Below are positions 23,534 through 31,848 of a stretch of 64,000 nt of DNA, piece by piece. Made by a program: the position numbers and the translations under genes. The stretch is from positions 124,001 through 188,000 of the forward strand of contig NZ_JACJSE010000004.1 of assembly GCF_014698045.1 (NCBI RefSeq), written 5' to 3'. Below the pieces are notes generated by a model that searched no databases, was not told the origin of the DNA, and saw only the letters and a program-made list of their open reading frames with translations. The DNA is from Aulosira sp. FACHB-615 (GTDB taxonomy: Bacteria; Cyanobacteriota; Cyanobacteriia; Cyanobacteriales; Nostocaceae). Numbering within the stretch: the first letter of the stretch is position 1; every line of letters starts with the position of its first letter.

Positions 23534-26236
23534 ATGATTACTTCATCTTACATGCCAAGAAATCCATACATTATCGGTCGCCCAATTGACGACCGAGAGA
23601 TTCTTGTTGGGCGAGAAGATTTGTTTTCGTTTATCAAGAAGAATCTTCAAGATCATCAGCGAGTACTGTTGTTACATGGTCAAAGACGAATTGGTAAATC
23701 ATCTATCATTCGTAATATTCCTAAAAAATCTCAGGATCTAGATGATTTTGTTTTTATTTCTTTTGATTTAGAAGACTACAGCCAAGAACCACTGAGTGGA
23801 ATTTTAGCAGCCCTAGCCGAAAAAATTGTCGAAGATATCCAATTAGAGCAAGATCATATAAAATTGCCAAAAAGTACAGAATTAGAAGTTATTCCTGATA
23901 TTTTTTACAACCAATTCCTCTCGCAAGTATATCAAAAATTAGAAGGCAAAAATTTAGTATTGTTACTTGATGAATTTGAGGCTTTAAGTAATGAAAATTC
24001 AGAATCATCATTAGAAGAATTTTTTAAATATTTATCTGCAATCATTAATCTAGATGATAAATTATATCTAATTTTATTTATAGGGCAAGAACTATTAAAT
24101 ACACAAAATATTATTCAGATATTTAATGATGTACCGATCATACAGGAAATTGGGCTATTAAATAAGATCAGTACTGAGAATTTAATTACTAAACCAGCCC
24201 AAGGTGTTCTGTCATATGAAAAAGACGCTATAGAAGCTATTTTTAAGCTATCCGCAGGTCATCCATATTTTACACAAGTGATATGCTTTGCTATTTTTGT
24301 AAGAGCTAGGGAAAAGGAAGCTTTCAATGTTAGCAAAGAAGATGTGGAAGCAGTGATAGACAAAGCAATTGAGCTAGGTGAAGCTAGTTTGGCATGGTTT
24401 TGGGATGGATTTTCTATACCGGAAAAAGTGTTATTTTCAGCAGTGGCAGAAGCTCAAGAAAATGCAGGAAATCCTTCAAAACTTTTAAAAAGCTATAGTA
24501 TTGATGAAAAAGATAGTCGAATTAAGCAAGCTATTAAAAAATTAGGAGACAATGGTTTTTTGGATGACACAAGACAGAGGATAAAAATAGAATTGGTGCG
24601 TCGCTGGATTATACAACGTCATCCCCTGAGAGAAGAGATTGGTGAATTAGATAAGATTGAGCAAAAAAAAAATCACAATAAAGGTGAAATCACCATCTAT
24701 TCAAATAATAATGTCAATGATTCCCATGTGTTGAGTACTACACATAATATTGCAATAAATAATTCTGCAAAATTTGATTTCACTATTTTCAATACAATTT
24801 TCAAGACAATAGATATATTCAAAAATAATTCGACAAAATCTAAGTTTTTTATTTTAACTGCAATATTACCTATATTAGGAATTAGTATTATAATTCTTCG
24901 TGGTGATCAATTTTTCCGAACTTGTCCAGTCGGTCAACAGAAAAATTTAGGCTTTTTTTGCATAGCAGATACCAATAGAATTAGTAGAGGCGATCGCACT
25001 TTTTTTCCTAATATTACTAACATCTTTCGTGACCAGGCAATTGCCGCATTTAAACAAGGTAATTATCAACAAGCGGTTGAATTATTTGACAAGGCTGTAG
25101 CAGCAAATCGCTCTGATCCTGAAGTACTAATTTACTCTAATAATGCCCGCGCTCTTCAACAAGGTTCACCTCTGACTCTGGCGGTAGCTGTACCAGCAGA
25201 CAACCGAACTGGTAATGCTCAAGAAATGTTACGCGGCGTAGCACAAGCACAAAATCAATTTAATAAAAATAATGGCTTTAGCGGTAGATTACTAGAAATT
25301 GTCATTGCTAACGATTCTAATGACCCAGAGAAAGCAAAACAAATAGCACAGGAACTAATTAAAGACCAATCCATCTTAGCAGTAATTGGTCATAATTATA
25401 GTGAAGTTACTCAAGCTGTACTACCAGAATATGGACAAGCAAAATTAGCTGTCATCTCTCCCACTAGCACCAGCATTTTTTTACAAAACCCAGTTTTCTT
25501 TAGAGCAGTTGTTTCCGACGCAGCCGCAGGTCAAAAACTAGCAGAATATACTTACAAAAATCTCAAATTAAAAAAAGTAGTGATTTTTGCTAATCCTAAA
25601 AGTTCATATATTAGCGCACTCAGAAATTTATTTGCAACATACTTTGTAGGACTAGGAGGTGAAGTAGTGCGCCCACCAATGATTGACTTAACTCTCAACA
25701 CATTTGATGCAGAGAAAGAAGTTCCTAGCAGTTTGTCTAAATATGGGGCAGAAGCAGCTATGTTATTTCCAGATGTAAAATACACTGAAATTGCTATCAA
25801 CATTGCCAAGGTGAATCAACTACTCAAAAATAATCCCTCAAATACCCAAAAACGAGCTTTAAAGCTAATAGGTGAGAATTCGTTATATAGTGAAGAAACT
25901 TTGCGTGGAGGCGGAAAAGATGTTGAAGGTTTAATTCTATCCGTTCCTTGGTTTAGAGGCACACAAAAAGCTGAACTATTTGCCCAACAAGCACAGCAGC
26001 AATGGGGAGGAGAAATTAGTTGGCGTACTGCTACTAGTTATGATGCTACTAAGGCTTTAATTAAATCTCTATCTTCTAATGCTTCTCGGAATACGGTATT
26101 AGAGAATTTACAAAATGTGACACTTTCAAGTAATGAAACATCAGGATATGGACTCCAGTTTACACCACAAAGAGAGCGTCAAGGTGAGCCTATTCTCGTG
26201 AAGGTTGAGAAAGGGAAATTCATCATATCAGATTGA
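23534..26236 (+). CDS. Transmembrane STAND ATPase-solute-binding receptor, copy B
   Basis: A 900-residue protein with the same plan as copy A but shorter: Walker A GQRRIGKS (49-56), Walker B LVLLLDEFE (about 142-150), a GHPYFTQ motif, a winged-helix region, an Asn-rich linker (about 385-435) in place of the cytoplasmic TPR repeats, a membrane helix (about 438-458), an external TPR-like pair and the type I solute-binding domain (about 547-890). It starts 42 bases after copy A with no terminator between them, so the two are probably co-transcribed and may act as a hetero-oligomer with different ligands or outputs. An in-frame ATG at 23552 is an alternative start. Confidence 0.85.
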   Translation: MITSSYMPRNPYIIGRPIDDREILVGREDLFSFIKKNLQDHQRVLLLHGQRRIGKSSIIRNIPKKSQDLDDFVFISFDLEDYSQEPLSGILAALAEKIVEDIQLEQDHIKLPKSTELEVIPDIFYNQFLSQVYQKLEGKNLVLLLDEFEALSNENSESSLEEFFKYLSAIINLDDKLYLILFIGQELLNTQNIIQIFNDVPIIQEIGLLNKISTENLITKPAQGVLSYEKDAIEAIFKLSAGHPYFTQVICFAIFVRAREKEAFNVSKEDVEAVIDKAIELGEASLAWFWDGFSIPEKVLFSAVAEAQENAGNPSKLLKSYSIDEKDSRIKQAIKKLGDNGFLDDTRQRIKIELVRRWIIQRHPLREEIGELDKIEQKKNHNKGEITIYSNNNVNDSHVLSTTHNIAINNSAKFDFTIFNTIFKTIDIFKNNSTKSKFFILTAILPILGISIIILRGDQFFRTCPVGQQKNLGFFCIADTNRISRGDRTFFPNITNIFRDQAIAAFKQGNYQQAVELFDKAVAANRSDPEVLIYSNNARALQQGSPLTLAVAVPADNRTGNAQEMLRGVAQAQNQFNKNNGFSGRLLEIVIANDSNDPEKAKQIAQELIKDQSILAVIGHNYSEVTQAVLPEYGQAKLAVISPTSTSIFLQNPVFFRAVVSDAAAGQKLAEYTYKNLKLKKVVIFANPKSSYISALRNLFATYFVGLGGEVVRPPMIDLTLNTFDAEKEVPSSLSKYGAEAAMLFPDVKYTEIAINIAKVNQLLKNNPSNTQKRALKLIGENSLYSEETLRGGGKDVEGLILSVPWFRGTQKAELFAQQAQQQWGGEISWRTATSYDATKALIKSLSSNASRNTVLENLQNVTLSSNETSGYGLQFTPQRERQGEPILVKVEKGKFIISD
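24909..26208 (+). repeat. 1.3-kb near-identical receptor segment, copy B
   Basis: Direct repeat of 22145-23441, with one added codon near the start (a Pro in FFPNITN). The divergent patches here are at 25600-25654 and 25867-25941. Confidence 0.9.
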
Positions 26237-26243
26237 AATTCTC

Positions 26244-26510
26244 TCAAATCTCCATAAAACTCTGGTGTTTCTTGATTGAAGGTTTAGGAGATGCGCCGAT
26301 CGCATATTTTTTACCACAGATGCAAGTAAACAATGCAGCCTCTTGAATTAAACTTTTGACTATGGCTTCTGTCTTCAAATGATAGCATGAGCCTAATAAA
26401 TTTAAATTTATACAGCGCCAATTTGGGCAGTAAGAATTGGTTTTAACGCGGTCTATGCGGTTGGTGGTACATTGATCAGGACGGCATTGTGATACACGGA
26501 ACTGTCTTTG
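26244..26510 (-). pseudogene. Cys-rich open frame without a start codon (possible remnant)
   Basis: The minus strand is open for about 88 codons and ends in TGA at 26244. It encodes seven cysteines in zinc-ribbon-like spacing (CRPDQC, YCPNWRC, GSCYHLK, FTCICGKK). There is no ATG or GTG in the frame before the last few codons, so it cannot be an intact gene as it stands. A short part recurs at 18671-18698. It may be the tail of a decayed zinc-ribbon protein, or a chance open frame. It lies 83 bases past the stop of the Uma2 gene at 26594. Confidence 0.35.
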
Positions 26511-26593
26511 GTCTACTTATACTCCTCTCTTCTTTGCGCCTTTGCGTCTCTGCGTGAGATAAATCTTCCCGCGATTCAATATTTTTACTCAAT

Positions 26594-27265
26594 TCATGTG
26601 GATGATTTTGCTAATTGTTCTTTTACCCATTGCCGTACATAACGAATTAAACTTGTTTCCCCCATTGTTAAACTTAATTCTAAAAATTGCATCAGCACAG
26701 CAGCATTAAATATTGGCAATGCTAAGGAAATTTCACAAGGTTGATACTCTTCATTAACTAAGCTACAAATTGTCAAAGTCTCACAGTCAAAACGCCATAC
26801 TTCTGGTACTCTTAGCGCCGCATAAATCCCCATTCGATTCATTGAACTGCTAGTATTATCAACCTCAATTGCTAAATCTGGGGGCGGATCAAGTGTTAAA
26901 TCGATGACATCTTTACCGCGCACAGCTAATTCGTTTTGAATGTAATAACACTCATCTGGTTCTAAACCTTTGCGTAAATCTTCTCGTGTCCAAGTTGTAG
27001 AACCTAAACTGCGAATTTCAATTCCTAATTCTTCTGTCGTTACTTCAACAAAGCGACCAAGTAATTTCTTAAAAGTTTCATGGGGTGGTAGAGGCATGAG
27101 TATTTCTAAAGTTCCGTTATCATAAGTCAGTTTGGTTCCTGGTTGTGACTCTAAATCTCGCACTAAATTTTGATAGGTGTCCCATTGAATGCCGTGCAGG
27201 ATGGTTATATTTTGGGGTGGTAATGTTTCAGCTAAAGTTGTATTAGCAGCGATCGCATTATTCAT
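26594..27265 (-). CDS. Uma2-family putative endonuclease (DUF820), second copy
   Basis: The 223-residue protein shows the Uma2 core: Asp104 (LEPDECYYI), Glu134 (PDLAIEVDN) and the PEVWRFD strand. In the catalytic helix the position usually held by Lys is Arg144 (MNRMGIY), a substitution found in one Uma2 subgroup that may alter or abolish catalysis. A closely similar C-terminus survives as a stub at 18184. The next gene upstream on the strand is the J protein; the gap is only 29 bases, so they may share a transcript. Confidence 0.87.
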   Translation of the reverse strand: MNNAIAANTTLAETLPPQNITILHGIQWDTYQNLVRDLESQPGTKLTYDNGTLEILMPLPPHETFKKLLGRFVEVTTEELGIEIRSLGSTTWTREDLRKGLEPDECYYIQNELAVRGKDVIDLTLDPPPDLAIEVDNTSSSMNRMGIYAALRVPEVWRFDCETLTICSLVNEEYQPCEISLALPIFNAAVLMQFLELSLTMGETSLIRYVRQWVKEQLAKSST

Positions 27266-27294
27266 CCTGTTCTCCTTTAGCTATCAATTTAAGT

Positions 27295-27987
27295 TTATTT
27301 ATGCACTGAATCTTGGGCTTCGTAGTATAATCTGGTCGCTATGCGAAACATTTCTTGACCTGTGTGCAGATAGCGATCGTCATAACTAAGTGGAAAGTAT
27401 GCAAATTCTTCTATACCATCGGCTACTTGATTAATGCTGTAGTAGAGATGTGCCGCCGTTCTCGCTAAACTAGGGGGATTAGGCAGTGAACGAAAAATAA
27501 ATTGAGCTTGTTTAATCTCGTCTCGACAAATATCTAAATATTCTTGAAATGATTCTAATAATTGATCATCAAAAGGATCGGCGGCTAATTGCTCAATTTG
27601 CTCTTCTAGGGAATCCAGTATTTCACCAAGAACGCTGTTAACTGGTTGATAAATTAAACGTAGCCATTCTTCAATTTGTTCATCAACATTTTTACCTGAT
27701 TTTCGATTGGCTTGGTAATGTTTTTGCGCTGATGCTGCCCGTTGTTGGCGATTTTGAGATTCATCTTGCAATTTTTGGTCATAGTCAAGGCGACTTTGGC
27801 TATCACCTAAGACTTCATAAGCAGCGTTGATGCGGATAATTTCATCTTTATCGGCTGTTTTTTGATTGCTATCAGGATGAAATAATTTTACCAAGCGGCG
27901 ATAAGCTTGTTTTATCTCCGCTTGGCTGGCATTAGGATTAATTTTGAGAGTTTCGTAGTGGTTCTCAGTTTGTTTGGAATTCACCAT
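27295..27987 (-). CDS. J-domain (DnaJ-type) co-chaperone
   Basis: The N-terminal J domain (residues about 10-72) carries the invariant HPD at 37-39 that stimulates DnaK ATPase. The zinc-finger and peptide-binding domains of true DnaJ are missing. Instead there is a helical C-terminal part of about 150 residues (EQIEEWLRLIYQPVNSVLGEILDSLEEQIEQL onward, about 103-134) without a known domain, probably a client- or membrane-specific adaptor. It starts 15 bases after the cysK stop and could be the second gene of a cysK operon. Confidence 0.9.
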   Translation of the reverse strand: MVNSKQTENHYETLKINPNASQAEIKQAYRRLVKLFHPDSNQKTADKDEIIRINAAYEVLGDSQSRLDYDQKLQDESQNRQQRAASAQKHYQANRKSGKNVDEQIEEWLRLIYQPVNSVLGEILDSLEEQIEQLAADPFDDQLLESFQEYLDICRDEIKQAQFIFRSLPNPPSLARTAAHLYYSINQVADGIEEFAYFPLSYDDRYLHTGQEMFRIATRLYYEAQDSVHK

Positions 27988-28002
27988 TAGTCTAAGTAAT
28001 TT

Positions 28003-28965
28003 TTAGCTGACGCTGGTAGTTATTTTTGCTTCCAGGTCTTGGAACAACGGTGTACTTAAATACCTTTCGCCAAAACTGGGTTGAATCATCACAATTAAGC
28101 GTCCGGCTTTTTCTGGGCGTTGGGCAACTTTAATTGCAGCACATAAAGCCGCACCGCTAGAAATTCCCGATAATAAACCTTCTTCTCTAGCTAACCTTCG
28201 ACTGTATGCGATCGCTTCTTCATCACTAACAGTAATTACTTCATCAATAAACTTCATCTTTAAAACTTGCGGTACAAACCCCGCACCAATCCCTTGGATT
28301 TTGTGCGCCCCTGGTTGTCCGCCTGATAAGACTGGGCTATTGGCTGGTTCAACTGCGATCGCCTGAAAACTTGGTTTTCGTGCTTTTAGGACTTCTGCTA
28401 CACCAGTAATCGTACCACCTGTACCCACTCCAGCAACAATCATATCTACCTGACCCTCGGTATCTTCCCAAATTTCTTCGGCGGTTGTTTCTCGATGAAT
28501 TTTGGCATTCGCCGGATTGCGAAATTGCTGCAACATATATGCGTGTGGCGTAGTATTAACTATCTCCTGGGCGCGGCGAATTGCACCACCCATACCTTCC
28601 AGCCCCGGAGTCAATTCTAATTCTGCCCCATAAGCGCGTAACATTGCCCGTCGTTCGCCACTCATGGTATCTGGCATTGTCAAAATTAAGCGATAACCCT
28701 TAGCGGCTGCTACCATTGCTAGGGCGATGCCGGTATTCCCGGAAGTTGGTTCGACTAATACAGTCTTTCCAGGAGAAATCAATCCCTCGGCTTCGGCTGC
28801 ATTAATCATGCTAATCCCAATGCGGTCTTTTACCGATGCTGACGGGTTCAAACTTTCTAGCTTGACTAATATTTGTGCTACACATCCCTCGGCTTGGGGA
28901 ACACGATTTAACTGGACTAAGGGCGTACGACCAATAATTTCTGTAATGTTACGGGCAACTCGCAT
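28003..28965 (-). CDS. cysK: Cysteine synthase (O-acetylserine sulfhydrylase)
   Basis: A PLP enzyme that makes cysteine from O-acetylserine and sulfide. The 320-residue sequence has the PLP lysine Lys46 in NPSASVKDRIG, the substrate loop TSGNTGIALAM, the phosphate-binding GVGTGGTITG loop and the C-terminal SSGAALCAAI segment. Full length. Its start is separated from an Rrf2 regulator gene on the same strand by a 19-bp perfect hairpin. The regulator gene lies directly upstream, which makes cysteine-responsive control likely. Confidence 0.95.
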   Translation of the reverse strand: MRVARNITEIIGRTPLVQLNRVPQAEGCVAQILVKLESLNPSASVKDRIGISMINAAEAEGLISPGKTVLVEPTSGNTGIALAMVAAAKGYRLILTMPDTMSGERRAMLRAYGAELELTPGLEGMGGAIRRAQEIVNTTPHAYMLQQFRNPANAKIHRETTAEEIWEDTEGQVDMIVAGVGTGGTITGVAEVLKARKPSFQAIAVEPANSPVLSGGQPGAHKIQGIGAGFVPQVLKMKFIDEVITVSDEEAIAYSRRLAREEGLLSGISSGAALCAAIKVAQRPEKAGRLIVMIQPSFGERYLSTPLFQDLEAKITTSVS

Positions 28966-28990
28966 AATATTCCTTTGTAATTAGTCAAGA

Positions 28991-29040
28991 GTCAATAGTC
29001 AATGGTCAAGAGTAAAAACTATTGACCATTGACTATTGAC
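28991..29040. promoter_or_regulatory. 19-bp perfect hairpin between the Rrf2 gene and cysK
   Basis: GTCAATAGTCAATGGTCAA pairs perfectly with TTGACCATTGACTATTGAC around a 12-base loop. The arms are built from 7-base units. There is no T-run on the minus strand, so it may be an interspersed heptamer repeat, an mRNA-processing or attenuation structure in the cysK leader, or a protein-binding site. Confidence 0.7.
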
Positions 29041-29060
29041 CATTGAGCATTGACTAATAA

Positions 29061-29498
29061 CTAAATGTAATACATGATGTCTAGCTGTTTACGGGCATCT
29101 CTTTTTTCACAAAGATCCTGGAGTGTATAGTTTTGTAAAACAGCATTTGCAGCTAGACAGGCTTCTTGCCAGACTTCATCGATAACGGCACTATCTAAAC
29201 TTTTGATAGTCGATGTTTCTTCGCTCACACGTACATCTAAACCTTCTAAGCATTCTAAAACTTCATATATCGTAATTTTCCAAGGTTCTTTCGACAATAG
29301 ATAGCCACCTTTAGAGCCGCGTTGACTCTTGATAATACCTCCACGTCTTAAGGTTGCCAGAAGTTGTTCTAAATAGCGATCGGGTATGCTTTGTTGAGCA
29401 GCGATTTGCCGAATTTGCATCGGTTCACCGTTTTCGTAATGAGTTGCCATTTCGATGAGGGCAAGAATTGCGTATTCTGATTTACACGATAGTTCCAC
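29061..29498 (-). CDS. Rrf2-family transcriptional regulator
   Basis: A 145-residue Rrf2-type winged-helix regulator: MELSCKSEYAILALIEMA at the start, the IPDRYLEQLLATLRRGGIIKS recognition region (38-58) and the GSKGGYLL wing. The IscR Fe-S ligands (three Cys about six residues apart near 92-104) are missing; its cysteines are at 5, 83, 114 and 130. It therefore looks like a CymR-type, cluster-free member. Its position directly before cysK suggests control of cysteine or sulfur metabolism. Whether it forms a complex with CysK, as CymR does in Bacillus, is untested inference. Confidence 0.88.
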   Translation of the reverse strand: MELSCKSEYAILALIEMATHYENGEPMQIRQIAAQQSIPDRYLEQLLATLRRGGIIKSQRGSKGGYLLSKEPWKITIYEVLECLEGLDVRVSEETSTIKSLDSAVIDEVWQEACLAANAVLQNYTLQDLCEKRDARKQLDIMYYI

Positions 29499-29726
29499 AG
29501 GCAGTAATTAAAGTTGAAGTATGAATTATGAAGTATGAAGTATGAAAGATAGATAAATATTTCATACTTTTCTAGTATACTCCGGTTAATTGCTGGGGTT
29601 TTTGGATTAATGCGATTAACTTTGAAGAAAGCAAAAGGGAAGTTAAACAAATCAAATACCCAACGCAACATCAGCAACGCCGGATAAGTCACAATGATTA
29701 GCTACAAGTCTCTGGGGATGTGAGGA

Positions 29727-30272
29727 ATGTTAAATCTTGTCAAACGCCAATCTCGTCAACGCAAAAAACGCCGCCCTTTTGGTTTATTTTTGGTCATTGT
29801 AGCTTGGAGTCTGGTGATGGGTTGGCTATTTGCGTCAGCAAACAGTGTTTACAGTGCGACTCCTACTTCAGAAATCGGCACAGTTGATGTAGTTCCGGCT
29901 GTATATGGGCTAGGACAAGAACTATACATCGAAAATTGTGGTAAATGTCATATAGCCATCCCTCCAGAAGTTTTACCTACCCAAACTTGGAAAAATCTTT
30001 TAGAAGACTCCCAACATTATGGTGTACAACTCCAGCCATTAGTTGATCCGCCCCGAATTTTGGTGTGGCGATATCTGGCTAATTTCTCTCGCAGTCAACG
30101 AAATGACGAAGAAACACCCTATCGCTTGAATAAATCGCGTTTGTTTAAGGCTTTGCATCCTAAAGTTGATTTACCCCGTCCCTTACAACTCAGTAGCTGT
30201 GTTAGCTGTCATCCCAGCGCCGAGGTATTTAATTTTCGTCGCCTGTCTGCTGAATGGGAAAATTCTAATTGA
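29727..30272 (+). CDS. Membrane-anchored diheme cytochrome c
   Basis: The 181-residue protein has an N-terminal basic region and a membrane/signal segment (about 18-38). Two haem-binding motifs follow: CGKCH (71-75) and CVSCH (158-162). It is therefore exported and binds two c-type haems, probably facing the thylakoid lumen or periplasm. The spacing resembles small cyanobacterial diheme cytochromes of unknown redox partner. It is divergent from the Rrf2 gene and convergent with the exported protein at 30317. Confidence 0.85.
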   Translation: MLNLVKRQSRQRKKRRPFGLFLVIVAWSLVMGWLFASANSVYSATPTSEIGTVDVVPAVYGLGQELYIENCGKCHIAIPPEVLPTQTWKNLLEDSQHYGVQLQPLVDPPRILVWRYLANFSRSQRNDEETPYRLNKSRLFKALHPKVDLPRPLQLSSCVSCHPSAEVFNFRRLSAEWENSN

Positions 30273-30316
30273 AAGAAGGGGATTCAAACCTACCTCTAAT
30301 CACCCTCCTCCCTTCT

Positions 30317-30742
30317 TCAAAGCACGTTTATCCTACCATCATCTTGAATGTACACCGAGCGATCGCCAGGAACGCGCCAAGTCGGACGCAATTCTACACG
30401 CAAGGTAGCTAAACTCGGTCGAGAAAGATTAGCTTCTATTGACCTACCCGTTTCATCCCAAAATATTAAAGATGTGTTTGGTTCTGTGCCTTCTAGCTGA
30501 TCTAAATATAAAATCTGTCCGGGATTGAGGGAAATTGGGTCAGTAATGGAAGGTTTTTGCAGTTTCAGCACACGCGGAGTTCTGTTAACTACTTGCACGC
30601 GGACACGTTGTCCTGGTGTAAATTGAAGTTGAGCCTTACCACAGTTAGAAGCACAAGTTCCAGCCAATGAAATTTTTGAGTCATGGCTGGCGGTTAATAG
30701 CAAAGTTGCGGTAATTAATAAAGCTGATACTAATTTAGACAT
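30317..30742 (-). CDS. Exported hypothetical protein
   Basis: No family recognised. The 141 residues begin with a clear signal peptide (about 1-27, LVSALLITATLLLTAS). A pair of cysteines (CASNC, about 30-34) follows, then a beta-rich domain (GQRVRVQVVNRTPRVLKLQKP, about 44-64; LIFWDETGRSIEANL). The pattern suggests an immunoglobulin-like or cupin-like small periplasmic domain. It converges on the diheme cytochrome gene with a 44-base gap, but there is no evidence of a functional link. Confidence 0.7.
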   Translation of the reverse strand: MSKLVSALLITATLLLTASHDSKISLAGTCASNCGKAQLQFTPGQRVRVQVVNRTPRVLKLQKPSITDPISLNPGQILYLDQLEGTEPNTSLIFWDETGRSIEANLSRPSLATLRVELRPTWRVPGDRSVYIQDDGRINVL

Positions 30743-30889
30743 GGCATCAGAATTTACACAGTTGGTATTTAAGGACTTCAGCCTAACACCGTACTGAGTA
30801 AATTGTGTATTAGTGTAAATCCTGATGCGAGAAAAGTGCTGAGTGCTGAGAGGGGGAAGAGGGGGGAGACAAGGTAGAAATACTGCTCT

Positions 30890-30945
30890 CTTATCTCCCT
30901 TGTCCCCCTTGTCTTCCTTGTCCCCCTTATCCCCCTTGTCTTATT
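30890..30945. repeat. Simple CCTTGTCCCC pyrimidine repeat
   Basis: Tandem CCTTGTCCCC/CCTTGTCTTC/CCTTATCCCC units lie immediately downstream of the SDR gene. The repeat is the same simple sequence as at 42470-42530 and, inverted, at 4990-5042. It has no coding value. Confidence 0.7.
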
Positions 30946-31732
30946 TACTTTCTTGCATACTTCTGACGATTTTGGTCACAAGTTTTCTGGGTGTAAATCT
31001 CACACTTTCAGAAAGTAGTTTATTTTTCAAACCAGGAACAACTACGGTTTTGTTATCAAACAAGGCATCATAGCCGATTTTAGCCACAGTTTCCGCATCC
31101 ATAATTTTTTGACCACTGACAAGTTTTGAGTCTTCCATTGCGGCGCGTTTTTGGAAATTTGATTCTGTCGGCCCTGGACAGAGTGCAGTTACAGAGACAC
31201 CTGTACCTTCTAATTCATTAGCGATCGCTTCTGAAAATGATAGTACATAAGCCTTACTGGCATAATAAACTGCCATTAACGGGCCTGGTTGAAAAGCCGC
31301 AGTTGAAGCCAAGTTCAAAATTCTGCCATAACCTTGCTTCACCATATCTTTCAGGAATAGCTTGGTTAAATGAGTCAGACACATCACATTAACTTGCAGC
31401 ATTTGTAATTCCGCAGTTAAATCTGTTTCGTTAAACAAACCATAGCTGGCAAATCCCGCATTGTTAATCAGAATATCAACCTTAATTGATGCTTGTTGTA
31501 ACTCAGCAAAAATTTCTTCTGGCGCAGCAGGATTCGCCAAATCTTTAGCAATAACTTTGACCTCAATCCTAAAGTTAGTTCTTAATTCAGCAGCAATTTG
31601 ATGGAGTTTCTGCTCACTTCTGGCAACTAATACCAAATTGTATTTATCTTGAGCAAATAACTTCACAAATTCATAACCAATCCCACCAGATGCACCAGTA
31701 ATTAGGGCAGTTTTTCTGCGATCGCTTTGCAT
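30941..31732 (-). CDS. Short-chain dehydrogenase/reductase
   Basis: A 263-residue classical SDR. The NAD(P)-binding loop TGASGGIG is at 12-19, NNAG at 90-93, and the catalytic Ser143, Tyr157 and Lys160 (YASK) follow. Arg38 after the second strand favours NADP(H). The long C-terminal part (VVVPGLKNKLLSESVRF) is like SDRs acting on fatty-acyl or steroid-like ketones (DltE/YqjQ type). It may belong with the oxidative lipid block that begins just upstream on its strand, but substrate is not evident. Its 3' end touches a simple repeat. Confidence 0.88.
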   Translation of the reverse strand: MQSDRRKTALITGASGGIGYEFVKLFAQDKYNLVLVARSEQKLHQIAAELRTNFRIEVKVIAKDLANPAAPEEIFAELQQASIKVDILINNAGFASYGLFNETDLTAELQMLQVNVMCLTHLTKLFLKDMVKQGYGRILNLASTAAFQPGPLMAVYYASKAYVLSFSEAIANELEGTGVSVTALCPGPTESNFQKRAAMEDSKLVSGQKIMDAETVAKIGYDALFDNKTVVVPGLKNKLLSESVRFTPRKLVTKIVRSMQESK

Positions 31733-31848
31733 AACTTTACCTTAGTTAAAATCTAGTAAACAGTAATGTTGTAAGTGTTATCAAATCTTACACCCCTAAA
31801 ACCTTACACCCATTCTTAACAGACAGTCTTGGTGCTTCAGGAATAAAA

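Noticed and set aside
28991..29040. CRISPR-like array from the repeated TTGACCATTGAC units
   Set aside because: The units are 7-mers in opposite orientation that form a single hairpin, not regularly spaced direct repeats with unique spacers.
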